Positions 1 through 11,859 of a stretch of 64,000 bases of DNA are shown here, one piece after another. This DNA comes from Cordilura impudica (Eukaryota > Arthropoda > Insecta > Diptera > Scathophagidae): positions 251,362,858 through 251,426,857 of the forward strand of contig OY821519.1 in assembly GCA_963682025.1 (NCBI GenBank), read 5' to 3'. A program made the translations under genes and the position numbers. The notes under the pieces were generated by a model. It saw only the letters and a program-made list of their open reading frames with translations, was not told the origin of the DNA and ran no database searches. Numbering within the stretch: the stretch's first letter is position 1; each line of letters opens with the position of its first letter.

Positions 1-146
1 TGCAGATATGAAAAACTTCATATCGGATGCTATATCTATAAAGGGACTAGGTCCGAAAATGGACCGATCCTGATCATGTTTGGTAAAGTCTCTTGAACTT
101 TGCAAAAATATGTACAAACAAAATTTGAGAAGAATCAGTGCAATAT
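1..146 (-). mobile_element. DINE-1/HINE-like family A, truncated copy
   Basis: Antisense internal part of family A, cut by the window edge. It carries the family's conserved stretch (ggatgctatatctata, gaccgatcctgatcatg) and stops where the next copy's 5' end begins, so two copies abut in opposite orientation. It has no coding capacity. Confidence 0.75.
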
Positions 147-932
147 TTATACCCTATACTACTATGTGGTTTGGGTATAATGACTTTGTGCTGCTGTTTG
201 TAACAACCAAAAATATTTGACCTAGACCCATCTTTAATTATACCAATCGAATCAGAATCACTTTCTGAGTTGATTTAACAATGTCCGTCCGTCCGTCCGT
301 CCGTCCGTCTGTGTGTCCATGTAAAGCTTGTAATCAAACTGCAGGTCGCAAATATGAATATATTTTGATGAAATTTGGTATATAAGCTCTTATCGGCCAT
401 GGGATGAACGCTATTGAAGTTGGTGAGAATCGGTTAATGTTCAGATCTAGCCCCCATACAAATTACCCATATGAAATCGACATAAATTTCCATAAGATCC
501 AAATTGTCATATAGATCTTACTCAAATTGGGTTTATATGCGTTCATTACATCCACTAATGAGTAGTCCAAAAATGATCCCTTTGACCCCATATAGAGCTG
601 CCTCCCGATCTTCACTTAAATCTATTAAAAAACAAAAATATTGCACTGATTCTTCTCAAATTTTGTTTGTACATATTTTTGCAAAATACAAGAGACTTTA
701 CCAAACATGATCAGGATCGGTCCATTTTTGGACCTAGTCCCTTTATAGATATAGCATCCGATATGAACTTTTTCATATCTGCAGCCAAAAAAATTAATAA
801 AAATCCCACTCAAATTTGGTTTTTGCTTATTTTCAATGTCCAGTTAGTTGGGCCTAAGAGATAGGGTTTCTAAACGCATGGTATAGGGTATCGTATAGTC
901 GGTCTAGACCGACTATAATTTTCTTACTTGTT
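147..932 (+). mobile_element. DINE-1/HINE-like family A, full copy
   Basis: The 5' end can fold: ATACC-rich bases pair with the GGTTTGGGTATAA that follows. A (TCCG)n microsatellite lies about 135 bp in. Near the 3' end sit TATAGGGTATCGTATA and then a perfect 22-bp palindrome around GGTCTAGACC, ending in TTTTCTTACTTGTT. A 5' subterminal inverted repeat, a GTCY-type microsatellite and a 3' hairpin followed by a T-rich tail are the hallmarks of Drosophila DINE-1/HINE elements, which are non-autonomous Helentrons. The assignment rests on architecture, not a database match. Short frames inside (for example the TDGRTDGRT peptides on the minus strand) come from the microsatellite. Confidence 0.75.
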
Positions 933-937
933 TTTAG

Positions 938-1792
938 TGAAAATTTGAAGTTATTCAGAACATGAAGATAAAAATTATTTTAATTAAAATTTTTGGGATA
1001 TTTGGTTTTTTACGTTTGGCATCCCAAGATGACTTCAAAATTTGACTTCATGGTAGGCAAAGTAAAACCCAAAAAATTTAAGTTCCATAATAATTCCCAG
1101 GTAGTAGTATTTGGAGTCAATAAATGAAAATATACTTTATTAACATAATTTAATTCAAAATCAAAAGTTGCCATCACTGGGTTAGATTTTGTATCGTATT
1201 GTGTTATTTTGTGTTACCACAAAATCTAATAGTGAAAACACCATTTTAAAATGTAAAAAAAATTTATTCTCTCTGTTTTCCAAATATGGCAATATTTTAA
1301 CAAAAACAGTGAGAGAGCTGGTTATTATTTTGTTACTTCATCCGACCTATACGGCCGCAATAAAGAATTATTTGGCCAGTTAAAAGAAACTATACAGCCA
1401 TCTCCAATTAGCACGACTTAACGCGTATAGCCACCGTATACAACCACTACCTTAGCAATGGAATTTAGGGCGAGCTATTTAATTTGCAAAAACTTAAACT
1501 AAATTAAACGAGAGGTTATGTCATATAACCGGAAACGCATGCTTATAGGTATATAACCTAAATGCATGCCGATCAGCAACCACGTAAGAGAGCTTTATAG
1601 ACCAACTCTTGAAATAAACAAAAATCATCTGTTAAGCGGATCAACCCAAAGAATTTGCTGAAATAATTTGGTATCAAGTTTAATAAATTGTTTACGTTTT
1701 CAAATATTTCGTTTACATTTATTATCAATGCTCAAACCGATGTGGAGGGTATCAAAGATTCGGCACAGCCGAATTTAACACTCTTAATTGTT
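938..1792 (+). mobile_element. DINE-1/HINE-like family B, copy 1
   Basis: It matches the reverse complement of roughly 5041-5525 over most of its length. Shared blocks are gatatttggttttttacg, the stretch around ggtcggatgg/catccgacc, and the end gtggagggtatcaaag. The 3' end holds a hairpin (ATTCGGCacaGCCGAAT) followed by TTAACACTCTTAATTGTT, the same plan as family A but with different sequence. About 200 bp (1030-1240) are present here and not in copy 2, so one copy has gained or lost a block. Confidence 0.65.
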
Positions 1793-2179
1793 CTCTCTAT
1801 AGGTGTTCTTTTTTTCATTTTTAATTTATAAAACATAATGATGGCTGTTGGGCTACTCATATTTTCCACACAAAGCGTATATGCCGATTTTGAAGTTGCA
1901 GTTGTAGCATTGGGTTTATAACTTGGGAACTTCACAAAATTAAAAAGGGGGTTTTGGTAAAAATAAAAGTTGCTAAAAATGTTTGTTTGTGATTGAAGTT
2001 TAAAAAAAGTGACTGTAGTTTTTAAAATAAATCTTATTCTTAAGTAGTATATAATGTGATGTGATGAAACCAGGTAAGTTTTATTTGAAAATTTTAATGA
2101 CAAGTAAACAACCGCATTAAAAAATAATTATTAGCACAAGTGAACAAAACAAGCCGCATATAGTTCCTTTCATGGATGA

Positions 2180-3890
2180 CTGGAATAAGAGCTTTCCATG
2201 GCTTTAGAAGAAAAGACAACTTAAAATTTGTGGTGCGTGCAATATTCGTATAACTGGTGATTTGACACATTTAAATCGTCATCATTTCAGCGAAAGCGAC
2301 AAGAAAAAAATTAATGCAGCCAAAACTTCATCTAAAATACCAATTTTTTTTAACAAATACAACAAAATGCCCTTCAAGTGAATCCGCAAAAAACTGGAAA
2401 TTATGGTGCTTTTGTGGCGGAACACAATATTCCATTTACAGCGTTGAACCATTTAAATTTCATAATAAAGGAAAGAATAAATTATACCCAAATCACAAAA
2501 AAATTTAATATAAATAAAAACAAGGGACAGCAAATCGTAACAAATGTTCTAGGTCCTGCAAATACAAATGATATTGTTAATTTTTGCACAACTAACTATT
2601 ATTAATTAGTGATTGATGAAAGTACAGATATCAGTGTAAATAGAAATTGGCCATGGTGATTCGAATTTTTAAAGGCCAATGCCGTGACCGGGTTTTAAGT
2701 TTGGTGCAAATAGAAGACAGCTTTGCAAATCGTATTTTCGAAGCCACTGTCAAGATTTAAGAAGATTAAATAATATTTTAGGCATACGGACTGATAACAG
2801 TGCAGTTATGATGGGAGTCTCTAATGGAGTCCAAACAAAATTTAAAAATAAAGTCCTTCATATATTCACTAACGGCTGTATATGTCATATTTTAAATTTA
2901 ACATCTCCTGCATCAAAATTTGAAATCCCTGGAATGAAATGCAAGTTTTTTGAAGGACGTAAATTATCATTTCTGTAACAGTGCAAGCAGAAGGGAGGAC
3001 TTTATAAAATTCCAGGAGTACTTTGGAACAGAAACACGTAGCATATTTATATATTCTACGACAAGGTAAATGGAATTCTTAAGCAATGGAAACATTTCAG
3101 ATACTATTTTGCATTTAATGATTTTGAAATTGATTCAAGAAATGAAGCAAATCAATTTTTAAAATCGGGATTTGTGAACTCATTTTTTAAAATTACCTTT
3201 TTGTTCCTTCAATATGTTTTAACTGTAGTCAACACCTTCAACTTAGAAATGCAATCAGAGGATGTACGTACGTATGCATATATTTTTGCCTGGAATAAAA
3301 TTATTATTCCATTGGATGACATTTTTGTGGTACAGAATTTGATTTATATATAAACACAAATCAAAGTGGACCCGCTGTCGTAAAACAGTTTAAAGAAAAA
3401 TTTTATATTAAATTTTGCGAAGTTCTGAGTACAAAAGTCAGCTTCGATTATGAACTGTTAGTTTGGTTTAGTAAGTTTTCATTCGAAAATGTTTTATCTG
3501 GTAAAACCACTACCAGTGCCACTTTTAATTAAAATGTTTCCAAATGAGAAACCAAATTTTGGAAAAATTAACACCCAATATAGAGCACTGACTAATATGG
3601 AAGAACTAAAACCTTTAATAAGTGAAAGTATAATCGGTTTCTGGTCAACTGCGGCAAAAATTAAGAACGAATTATATGAATATATGTTTCCTGATATTTT
3701 AAGAATAGCTTACGGAATTTTGTCCATACAAATCCTATCATATCAAAATCTAATAAAAACAAAAGAAAGAAACAGACCTCACGTTCCAACAGTATTTAGT
3801 CTTATACAAACCATAAACTTATTAAAATGTAAAAACTCTTTTTGTTTTAACTTAGATCTTTCCAATAAACACTTTGCAAAATTATATATG
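2180..3890 (+). pseudogene. hAT-superfamily transposase remnant
   Basis: Several frames together read as a degraded hAT (DUF4371/ZMYM-like) transposase. Around 2218-2300 a zinc-finger-like start reads CNIRITGDLTHLNRHH. At about 2600-2640 the frame reads LVIDESTDISVN, the conserved first catalytic region. At 2775-2925 it reads TDNSAVMMGVSNG and then CICHILNL, typical of the middle of this family. The C-terminal dimerisation domain lies in 3489-3905 (FPDILRIAYGILSI, then KTKERNR, then SLIQTINLL). The usual SNAxxERxFS block has been lost between the last segments. Frameshifts at about 2640, 2760, 2990 and 3500, plus stops, show it is dead. It lies between inverted family B copies. No convincing terminal repeats or 8-bp duplication were found. 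Confidence 0.7.
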
Positions 3891-3960
3891 TTTAATTGCT
3901 TTTAATCGCAGTAAAAATTAGGCGTTCCTTTAAAAAATTTATATTTTTTATATCTATAAT

Positions 3961-4318
3961 ATTAATAGGCAAGGCGATTTCTTGTGACCGAAGTAAGTTT
4001 CACAAATTTACCCCGATTTTGACAAGAAAATTATCATTTGAAAGGTATTTCTTTTTAGCTGTTACCCAGATTTACAGATTTTCATCGTCTGGATGAAAAT
4101 CTGATCGTTTAAAGTTGCTACTAAAACATACATAAAATTATAAAATGCTATGTGTGTGTTTATTAAATTTGTTAATGTGTTTGTGTTAATGAGTTGAGTT
4201 TGTTTTCTTCATTTAAAATGAGTTGAATTGCGAAGCATACCTTTAGGATCTTTATTAAATAAAAAAAACAAAATATCCTAGAATTTGCGCTCGAATTTCG
4301 AGTGCTGGAATCAGCTAG
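3961..4318 (+). mobile_element. Non-autonomous Helitron-like element, family C copy 1
   Basis: It starts near GGCAAGGCGATTTCTTGTGACCG and ends with a hairpin (CTCGAATTTCGAG) about 12 nt before CTAG followed by T. A 3' hairpin plus CTAG is the canonical Helitron terminus. The same start and end blocks recur at 50081-50420 and, inverted, at 55732-56018. No coding capacity. Confidence 0.6.
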
Positions 4319-4545
4319 TATAGAATTAAAACATTATTAAGTTAACTACATGTACTTGATCTTACAATGACCGTGTTTTTTCTTTGAAAATGTAAGTGAT
4401 TTTTTCTGTTATTTTTTTTTGGCTAGGTTATTGAATAAATAAATTGAAAATTGAGATTTGAAAAAAAAAACTTAATTTAATACTCTGATAGTTAAAAAAG
4501 TAATCTCGATAAATTTTTGTGATCTCATTTCGCATCTCTACATTT

Positions 4546-5040
4546 TTAAGAAAATATACTTTCATAAAAAAATAACTTTTAGGAAAAGGTACTTTTTAAA
4601 GACAATTCACTTTTTAAGGAAAAGGTGCTTTTTAATAATAGGTACTTTTTAAGTAAAGGTATTTTTTAAGAAAAGGTATGTTTTAAAGAAAATATAATGT
4701 TTTAAAAAAGGCAGTTTTTTAAGAAAATGAACTTTTTTAAAAAAAGGTACTTCCTAAAGTAAATTAAATTTCTTCAGAAAATTATCTTTTTTTTTTGTAA
4801 ATACAATCTTAAGAAAATTGACTTTTTTAAGAAATGGTTGCTTTTTTAAGAAAAATGCAATTTCTCGAAAAAGGTACTTTTTTAAGAAAAAGGAAAGTTT
4901 TTCTAGAGAAGCTACTTTTAAGCGAACAGGTAGTTGTTTAAGAATATGAAACTTCTTGAAAAAATTATCTAAAAAAAAACAATTTTTAATAAAATTTACT
5001 TTTCTAACAAAAGGTCCCTTTTTTGGAAATGCATTTTTAA
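4546..5040. repeat. Degenerate TTTTTAAGAAAAGGTACT array, locus 1
   Basis: About 25 imperfect units of roughly 18-20 bp on a TTTTTAAGAAAAGGTACT theme, varying in length and sequence. The array ends exactly where the 3' end of an antisense family B element begins. Related arrays lie at 8536-9118 and 37535-39560. The 96-residue antisense frame in it is a by-product of the repeat. Confidence 0.8.
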
Positions 5041-5525
5041 ACAAGTAAGAGTGTTAAATTCGGCTGTGCCGAATCTTTGATACCCTCCACCTCGGTTTGA
5101 GTATTGATGATAAATGTAAACAAAATGTTGGAAAAATATGCATGTTTCCGGTTATATGACATAACTTCTCGTTTAATTTAGTTTTTTCTCATTAAATAGC
5201 TCGCCCTAACCTCCATTGCAAAGGTGATGGTTGTGTAGGGTGGCTATATACATTAAATCGTGCTTTTTTGGCTTTTAACTGGCCAAATATTTCTTCATTG
5301 CGGCCATATAGGTCGGATGGAGTAACAAAATAATAACCGAAAAAAGCTCTCTCAACTTTTTTAAAAAAAAAAAGATTGCCATGTTTGGAAAACATAGAGA
5401 ATAAATTTATAATAATAAATAATTAAATTAGGGATGCCAAACGCAAAAAACCAAATATCGCTAAAATTTTAAATAAAATAATTTTTTATCTTTATTTTCT
5501 GAAGAACTTCAAATATTCATCCCAA
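5041..5525 (-). mobile_element. DINE-1/HINE-like family B, copy 2
   Basis: Antisense copy. It begins with ACAAGTAAGAGTG, has the hairpin ATTCGGCtgtGCCGAAT, and then gatacctccacc-type sequence. The match to copy 1 at 938-1792 extends past the shared word tttggcatccc. The two copies form an inverted pair about 3.2 kb apart enclosing the hAT remnant. Confidence 0.65.
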
Positions 5526-5747
5526 AAAAAATTGTGAAAATTTATATATAAATAACATTCTCATCAAATTGCGTTTATTTATGTAACAATTTTTATGTTC
5601 GCAATTCTTAAATATCTTAAATTCTTAAATATCAAGTTTTATAAAATTCATTGAATTTAAATTAATGTTTTCTGTAGTCCGATTGTGTAAATTTCAACGA
5701 TCCGACAATGGCAAAATATATCGACAGCTATTGTTGTTTGCACTTAA

Positions 5748-6237
5748 GGTGCTATTACACGATGTGTTTTTTAAATATGTAGTGTCACTTTTTTTTATCT
5801 ATATGAAATTCCTCATGTCTGTTAAAATTGTCTTTTACATACGATTCATAATTTTTGCTATCACACGTGCATATGTATTTCCGTATGACATAACCTCTAA
5901 ATGTAAACAACAGCTGATTTAATTTGTGAATTTACAAAAATTTATTGTTAAAAAAAAATTATATATTTATTAATTGTTAATTAATATTAAACAATTTATT
6001 TTTCTTTCAATATTAATCTTTATAATTTACTCTGTTTTTCTTTCGCCACAAGCAGTGTTGTATTTTCCTATGTTTGTCATGCAAAAATAGAACCTGTTCT
6101 AATTGAAAAATGTACATGTGACTTTCCTCATGTATTGTACATAAACAATGTTTCATATGTATCACACTATGTGTACAACTTGTGTTGTGGGAAAATTTGA
6201 CAGTACATATGTAAAACACACATCATGTAATAGCACC
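5748..6237. mobile_element. TTAA-flanked MITE (piggyBac-like target site)
   Basis: Terminal inverted repeats start GGTGCTATTACACGATGTG on the left and end CACATCATGTAATAGCACC on the right, one mismatch apart. Both are flanked directly by TTAA (5744-5747 and 6238-6241), which is the target duplication of piggyBac-superfamily elements. It is 490 bp and has no transposase. The superfamily is inferred from the target site only. Confidence 0.75.
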
Positions 6238-6241
6238 TTAA

Positions 6242-8269
6242 GGATTAAGTGATTCACTAAGTACATACATCTTAACGACAGTCGACAAATCTATTTTTCT
6301 ATTTATTTAAATTGTAAACGAGTGGCATCTCTGTCAAAATAAGCGAAAAACACAAAAAGAATAGAAAAAAAAAACAAATTACTTCGTGTTTGACAGGATG
6401 ATTTTACGTTTATGTTTAATATCTTTATTTTTTTACTAATATTTCTGTGTATTTATTTGAAAATGAAATAGTGAATTGAATATGCTATTTAATTTTTGTT
6501 ATTTTATAAAAAGGTTTTTTAATAGAAGCAAAATATTTTCACTATTTTATGATTTTTATTTATATATGACGACATTTCAACCTTAAAATTTAAGTTTTTA
6601 TCGATTGAATAAACAACACAAAAATGGTTGTCGTTTAGATAACAACAACAGCTGACTTTAACAATAGCGAATATCGTTTAAAAATTTTACTGATAATTTT
6701 GCTTTTCTTTTTTTTTTAACGATTCGACTATCGTTAAAAGAAGTTACTGAAAAGCTATTAATTTCTCCTGAATGCCAATATTTTTTTAATGTAAACATTT
6801 TTTAAATGTAAACATATTTGGTGTTTTTTTTTGGAATTTGATGCAATTGATGTCTTCTAAATTTAAAATTATTATTTCCGAGGTTTTGATATGATTTTCT
6901 GAAGTTCAATTAATATTTTATAATTTATAATTGGAAATTTTAATTCAAGTTTTTAGAATTGATATTTTCTAAAATTTGAATGGAAAATTTAAAAAGTGCA
7001 ATTTTGTATTTATGTGAATAATAATGCTTTAGTAAATATAAACAATTTTTAAAAATTAGATGTAATCGCAATCAGATATTTTGAGGTAAAGCAGAATAAT
7101 AATTCTATATAACCATGTAGAACTTTTTTGAAAGCAAAAAACTCTTTGATAACTCGGTAACTCTATTTTGTAAAGACAACAAAAAGTTAATATGCCAAAC
7201 TTATGTTCATATTTGTAAAAGAATAATGAAAAAACATATGAAATAAAAGTCCAGCCCGTGTATACTCTTAACATTGTTATGTATAATAACTATTTGAAAA
7301 TATTGATATTCATGTTAAAATATAAATAACTATGTATTGCAAAGCTAATTAGAACAAAAGTTGTGGCGCCATCTACTGTGGCATAGTCTGAGGAAAATGA
7401 AGTGACACTCTGTGAATGCAAAAGAAATGTATTTTCCCCACAACAAAATATTGCAGAAATTTATGTAAATAAAATAATATACCGATTTATTTCCAACATG
7501 CAGTTATTATGGATATACATATATAGAATATATGTATATTATTTGTATTATTTAATATGTGTATGTATGTATATGTAAATATTACACACAAAAAATACAA
7601 CATCAAACGTTATTTTTGTGTTTTTCTCTTTAAATAAATTAATATATAAATTTTTTTTTTTTATAAATTTACATTGTTTTTTTTATTAACAACTAGGTAC
7701 ACATTTTAGCATTATTTGCTTTAGATGCTGGTGAATTTTTACTCCCTTTATGTATATTAACTCGTAGTGTCTGCTTGTCGAAAAAATTTTGGATCGATTT
7801 TAACCCCTTTCCCGTGACCCAATCGATCTGAAATTTTGCAGGCAGGCTCGTGGCAATGACAGAAATGATCTAGTAAATTTTTTTAGTGATGCCAAAACAA
7901 TGGAAACTTTTGAATTTTTCTACCAGAGTTGATAAAAAAATGTACAAAGGGTTAGTTTTTATTATATTATTACCACAACGACCACAAAAACAACAAGTCC
8001 AGCTATGACAACAATACAACATTTAGAATAACAACAAGAACAATATAGAAACATCATATTTTTAATTTTTTTTTTAATTTTTCAGAGATTTCCCTGGACC
8101 TGTTCCACCGATTTTAATGATTTTTGAAATAGAAATCTTCCCATGAATTTGTTGATACGTTCTCACTAAAAATGATCGCCTTAGCTATCCTATTGAGGGC
8201 GTGATCGTGACAAGAACAACATAGAAAATTATATTTTTTCAAGACTTTTTTTAGTTCTTTATTCAAATC
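6242..8269. other. AT-rich intergenic stretch
   Basis: About 2 kb with long T and A runs, no coding signature and no recognisable element. The word tggcgccatctactgtggc near 7363 is the only GC-rich island. From about 7740 onward degenerate sequence may be an eroded extension of the family D copy that follows. Confidence 0.5.
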
Positions 8270-8535
8270 TCGGGCCCTAATTGACCGATTTGGATGATTT
8301 TAAAAAGCAAACTTTTCAGGATGTTGGTGAATCATTTTCTTATATCAACGAGCACCCTAGCTGCCCGATTGATGACGTCATCGTGATTTCCACAGACGGA
8401 CAACGCAATATCAACTCCGGTTGTTATAAGGATCACAAATATATATATTTTATGGGGTCCAAAATTTTTTTTCTAATTATTACAAACGGAATGACAAACT
8501 TATATATACCCTCTGCACACTGGAGTGGAGGGTAT
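8270..8535 (-). mobile_element. DINE-like family D, 5' part (antisense)
   Basis: Read on the minus strand, the end is TATACCCTCCACTCCAGTG with gagggtata pairing, a 5' foldback like that of family A. It continues into the TTACAAACGGAATGACAAA type of block and a short CAGACGGACAA segment (the eroded microsatellite). The same blocks recur antisense at 46690-46930. The 112-residue sense frame here is accidental. Confidence 0.55.
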
Positions 8536-9118
8536 AAAAAAGATGCTTTTTTAAGACAGGGAGGGGCACTTTTTAAAAATAGGTACTTTTTAAGAAAATT
8601 AACTGGTATAAACAAGTAATTTCTTAGAAGAAAATACTTTTTTAAGAAAAGGTGCTCTCTTAAGAAAACGTACTTTTTTATGCTATGTAATTTTTTAAGA
8701 TAAGATACTATTTTTTATAAAATATACTTCTAAAAAAATTTACTTTACTGAGAATAGGTTAGTTTTAAGAATATATTGAAGAAAATGTACTTTTATAACA
8801 AACTGTGTTTTTTAAGTAAATATAGAAATTAAATTTATTGAAAAAATTAACTTAAAAAAAGAAATTTTTTAAAAAAGGTACTTTTTGAAGAAAGGGTGCT
8901 TTCTTAAGAAGAGGTACTTTTTTAAGAAAAGGTACTTTTTTAAGAAAAGGTACTTTTTGAACATTTGTACAGTTTTAAGGAGAAGTACTTTTGGAGAAAA
9001 AGTATTTTTTTAAGAAAAGTTATTTTTTAAGGGTCTGTTTTTACAAAAAGCTGATTTTTTAAAAATTTTGATTAACAAAAAAAGCTCTTTTTTGAGGAAA
9101 AGTAACTTTTTCAGAAGC
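8536..9118. repeat. Degenerate TTTTTAAGAAAAGGTACT array, locus 2
   Basis: The same unit family as at 4546-5040, including near-perfect runs around 8905-8960. It starts directly at the end of the family D element. Confidence 0.8.
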
Positions 9119-11375
9119 AGTGTTTCAGTGATAAGATTAACAAAATACTAAAAATATTTACAAATTGTACCTTTAGATTTGTCATAACGTAAGCAACATG
9201 GCTGGCAACTCTGTGCTGAATTAATATCATTAGCTAATGATCATGATAGAGTGTTGCTTTGAACTAACGCAAGTAAATCAAGAACTCTGTGACACAGTTG
9301 CTGCAATACTAAAGAAAATAGAAATCAATAGTAAATATTGTCTAATTTGAATACTATTTACTGACACACAGTAATGTTATTTCAGAAAAAAAAATTATTA
9401 CAGGTTAACAAAAAAGACAAAAATAAAACTTTAGTTAGGGTTCAAGTTTTTTTTTTAATTTTTTCTTTTATTAAAAACTTTTGTAACAAAATGGAAGTAA
9501 AGCAATGGCAATGACAACAACAGCATCAGCAAAAGAAGCAGCAGCATCTGTTTAACTGTCGATATTATTTCGCTATTGAACAATGTTACATTACGCTGCA
9601 TTGACCAACATAATTAAAATTGTTCGCTAAAGTTTTTCGTTTAACTCAAAACGACATACTAAATTGTAGCGGCAGCAGCAGCAATAGTAGAAGCAAAATT
9701 TCAAAGAAAAACTAAATGTTATATATTAAATATATTGCAAAAGAAACGCGAAAATCTAATGAAAATAGCAACGAAAACTTTATATAAAAATACATTTGAA
9801 AATGGCAGCAAAAGGAAAACAAAAAAGAAAAAAAAATATTTAAGTTTGATTGAATTGCAGTTTGATGCTCTTGCCATATTCCAGCAACTAATGCACTATG
9901 ACTCCAAAGCTGTGTATTGGAAAATTTTGTGTTGTGTTGGAAAAGAAGCGGCGAATAAAAAAGAAAAACTTTTAGTCTTTTGTTTAGTTAGTTTTTCGCA
10001 AAAAGTAAATAATGTGGCATTAAAGAATGATTTTTAATTAGAATTGTTGGCATTATTTTTTTTTTAATTTTATTCTATTTTATTCTATTGAATATAATTT
10101 CGTTTAAGAGCGAAGGGGTATTTAATTGATAAAGAACATTTAAAATGTGCATTTTAAGTGCATTAACAAATAAATTGGATTATATTTGAGAAAAAGTATT
10201 AGAAAAACTATGAAGGGGAATGGATTACTTAAGCTCTTAAAATATATTAAAGTTCGTTTTTAAATTAAATGGCATAGAGTTGCCAAATCATTAAATGATG
10301 ACCCGTATATTTTACAATTAGCTTTTCTTCAATAATTTATAAAAGCAAAAAAAGATACGAGGAATTGGAATCAATAAATCGATTACTTGTTGAATGAAAA
10401 GAAAAAAAATTTTTTGGGTAATAAAATTTATTTCCTAACTGAGACCAACGTTTCTCCAATTATTTTTATGACTGATTACTTTTCTGTGGGTATGGTAAAC
10501 ACTACAACGAAAGCTTTGTTATACTCAGCAGTTGCTTAACAATTTATTAAATGATATTGCATTAAAGTGGCGACTTTCCTTAACTAATTTCCTAAAATAA
10601 AAAAAACTCTACCTTTTAGAAATCCTCATCATCATCATAATATAATCTAGGACATGTAACTCCATTGAAAACAACGATATTATTTTTTCCATTGTTGATA
10701 GTTATTTGAAACATTGTTGACGCGCTTTTCTAGCACAAGTCCCATGGAGTTGGATTTTTGTGTTCTTTGTATGAGTGCGCAATGTTTGAAAATCTAGGAA
10801 ATGTTAGGTAAATGAAACTTAAGTAAATTTACTCACTGTGGTGGTACTTAAAATAATGAGAATTACGCAGTAAAAAAAATTAGTTAGTTGTTGAAAAACG
10901 TATATTAAATTATATAAAAAATTGTTAACGGAGAAGGCAATTGTTCTAATAAAAATATTTTAAAACAAATTGTTTGGTAGAAAAAAATATATATATTTTT
11001 TTAACATTTTCCTTGCTTTTTGAAATAAGTTTCTTTGGAAAGGTGAATTGAAATAATTTAGGCTAAAAATATCTAAGAATTAAATAAACTGAACGAACAT
11101 AAGGTCAAACAATCAATGACTTTATAAAAAGATTAGTTGATAAACGTTGATAATTCTTTGAGAGTTTTAAAGGCCTTGGAGACTAAAATAACTGCGTAAG
11201 AAGAATAACTGATATCCAAAATTATGTTCAGCCTTCCCTGAATAGTGAGAAAAGTCTCTTAAAATTCCAAAGGCACCCCTAACTGAAGTTCTTGAAACCT
11301 TTGAAGTTATTTTTATTTTCTAATTCGACTTATACGTGTTTTTAGAAATCCATAGTTTGAAAAAAAAAAAAAACA
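9119..11375. other. AT-rich stretch with CAA/CAG-type simple repeats
   Basis: No gene is supported. Short CARCAR-type simple repeats occur at about 9505-9550 and 9665-9700. A 100-codon lysine-rich frame (9735-10037) has a poly-lysine run encoded by an A-rich stretch and no recognisable domain, so I do not call it as a gene. Confidence 0.5.
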
Positions 11376-11420
11376 ACGAGTTAGAAAATTATAGATGGTA
11401 TACGATACCCTACACCTTAG
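11376..11420 (-). mobile_element. Family A 3'-end remnant
   Basis: The fragment gttagaaaattatag followed by gtatacgataccctacacc matches the antisense 3' terminus of family A with the palindrome collapsed. It adjoins the piggyBac remnant. Confidence 0.5.
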
Positions 11421-11464
11421 GCCCAAATGTTGTATACCAGTAAATGACTGAGTAGGAGAGACGT

Positions 11465-11626
11465 GTTGTCAATGATAGATTTGAAGAATTTATGAATGAC
11501 GAGGAGGGTGTCAACGATGATGTTGGATTTGACGTCGAGATTGAAGATAATGACTTCCTAACATATTTGGATGCCGAAACTGAACCGCATGTGGAAATCA
11601 ATTTAACATCTAAAAATGGCACGTAA
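11465..11626 (+). pseudogene. piggyBac-like transposase, acidic N-terminal fragment
   Basis: A 53-codon frame rich in Asp and Glu (for example FEEFMNDEEGVNDD and VEIEDNDFLTYLDAE) ends in TAA. An acidic, disordered N terminus is typical of piggyBac transposases, and the body of a piggyBac transposase follows in the same orientation from about 12750. The intervening 1.1 kb holds an antisense Tigger/pogo transposase. That this fragment is the missing N terminus is inferred from order and composition. Confidence 0.45.
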
Positions 11627-11859
11627 TGGAGCTAACCGCCGAACTAACCATCCGAGTTAATGATTACAGAAACTGATTCGGATCAACGAAATATTCAGAT
11701 TACTGGATAGGCCGATATTATGTTTAATATTTCACCTAACAGTATATTCGAAAATAAAGCACAAGCCAGGATTTCAAAACAAATTAATTTTATTTTTATT
11801 TATCAACAAAGAAAAATAGTAACGCTTTCAAATTTAAATATTATGTTTTTTTAATAAAA

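Noticed and set aside
1732..2103. 123-codon antisense frame
   Set aside because: It overlaps the family B 3' end and AT-rich flank and has no recognisable domain.
9735..10037. 100-codon lysine-rich frame
   Set aside because: A-rich composition explains it. No domain, no splice context and no conserved neighbours.
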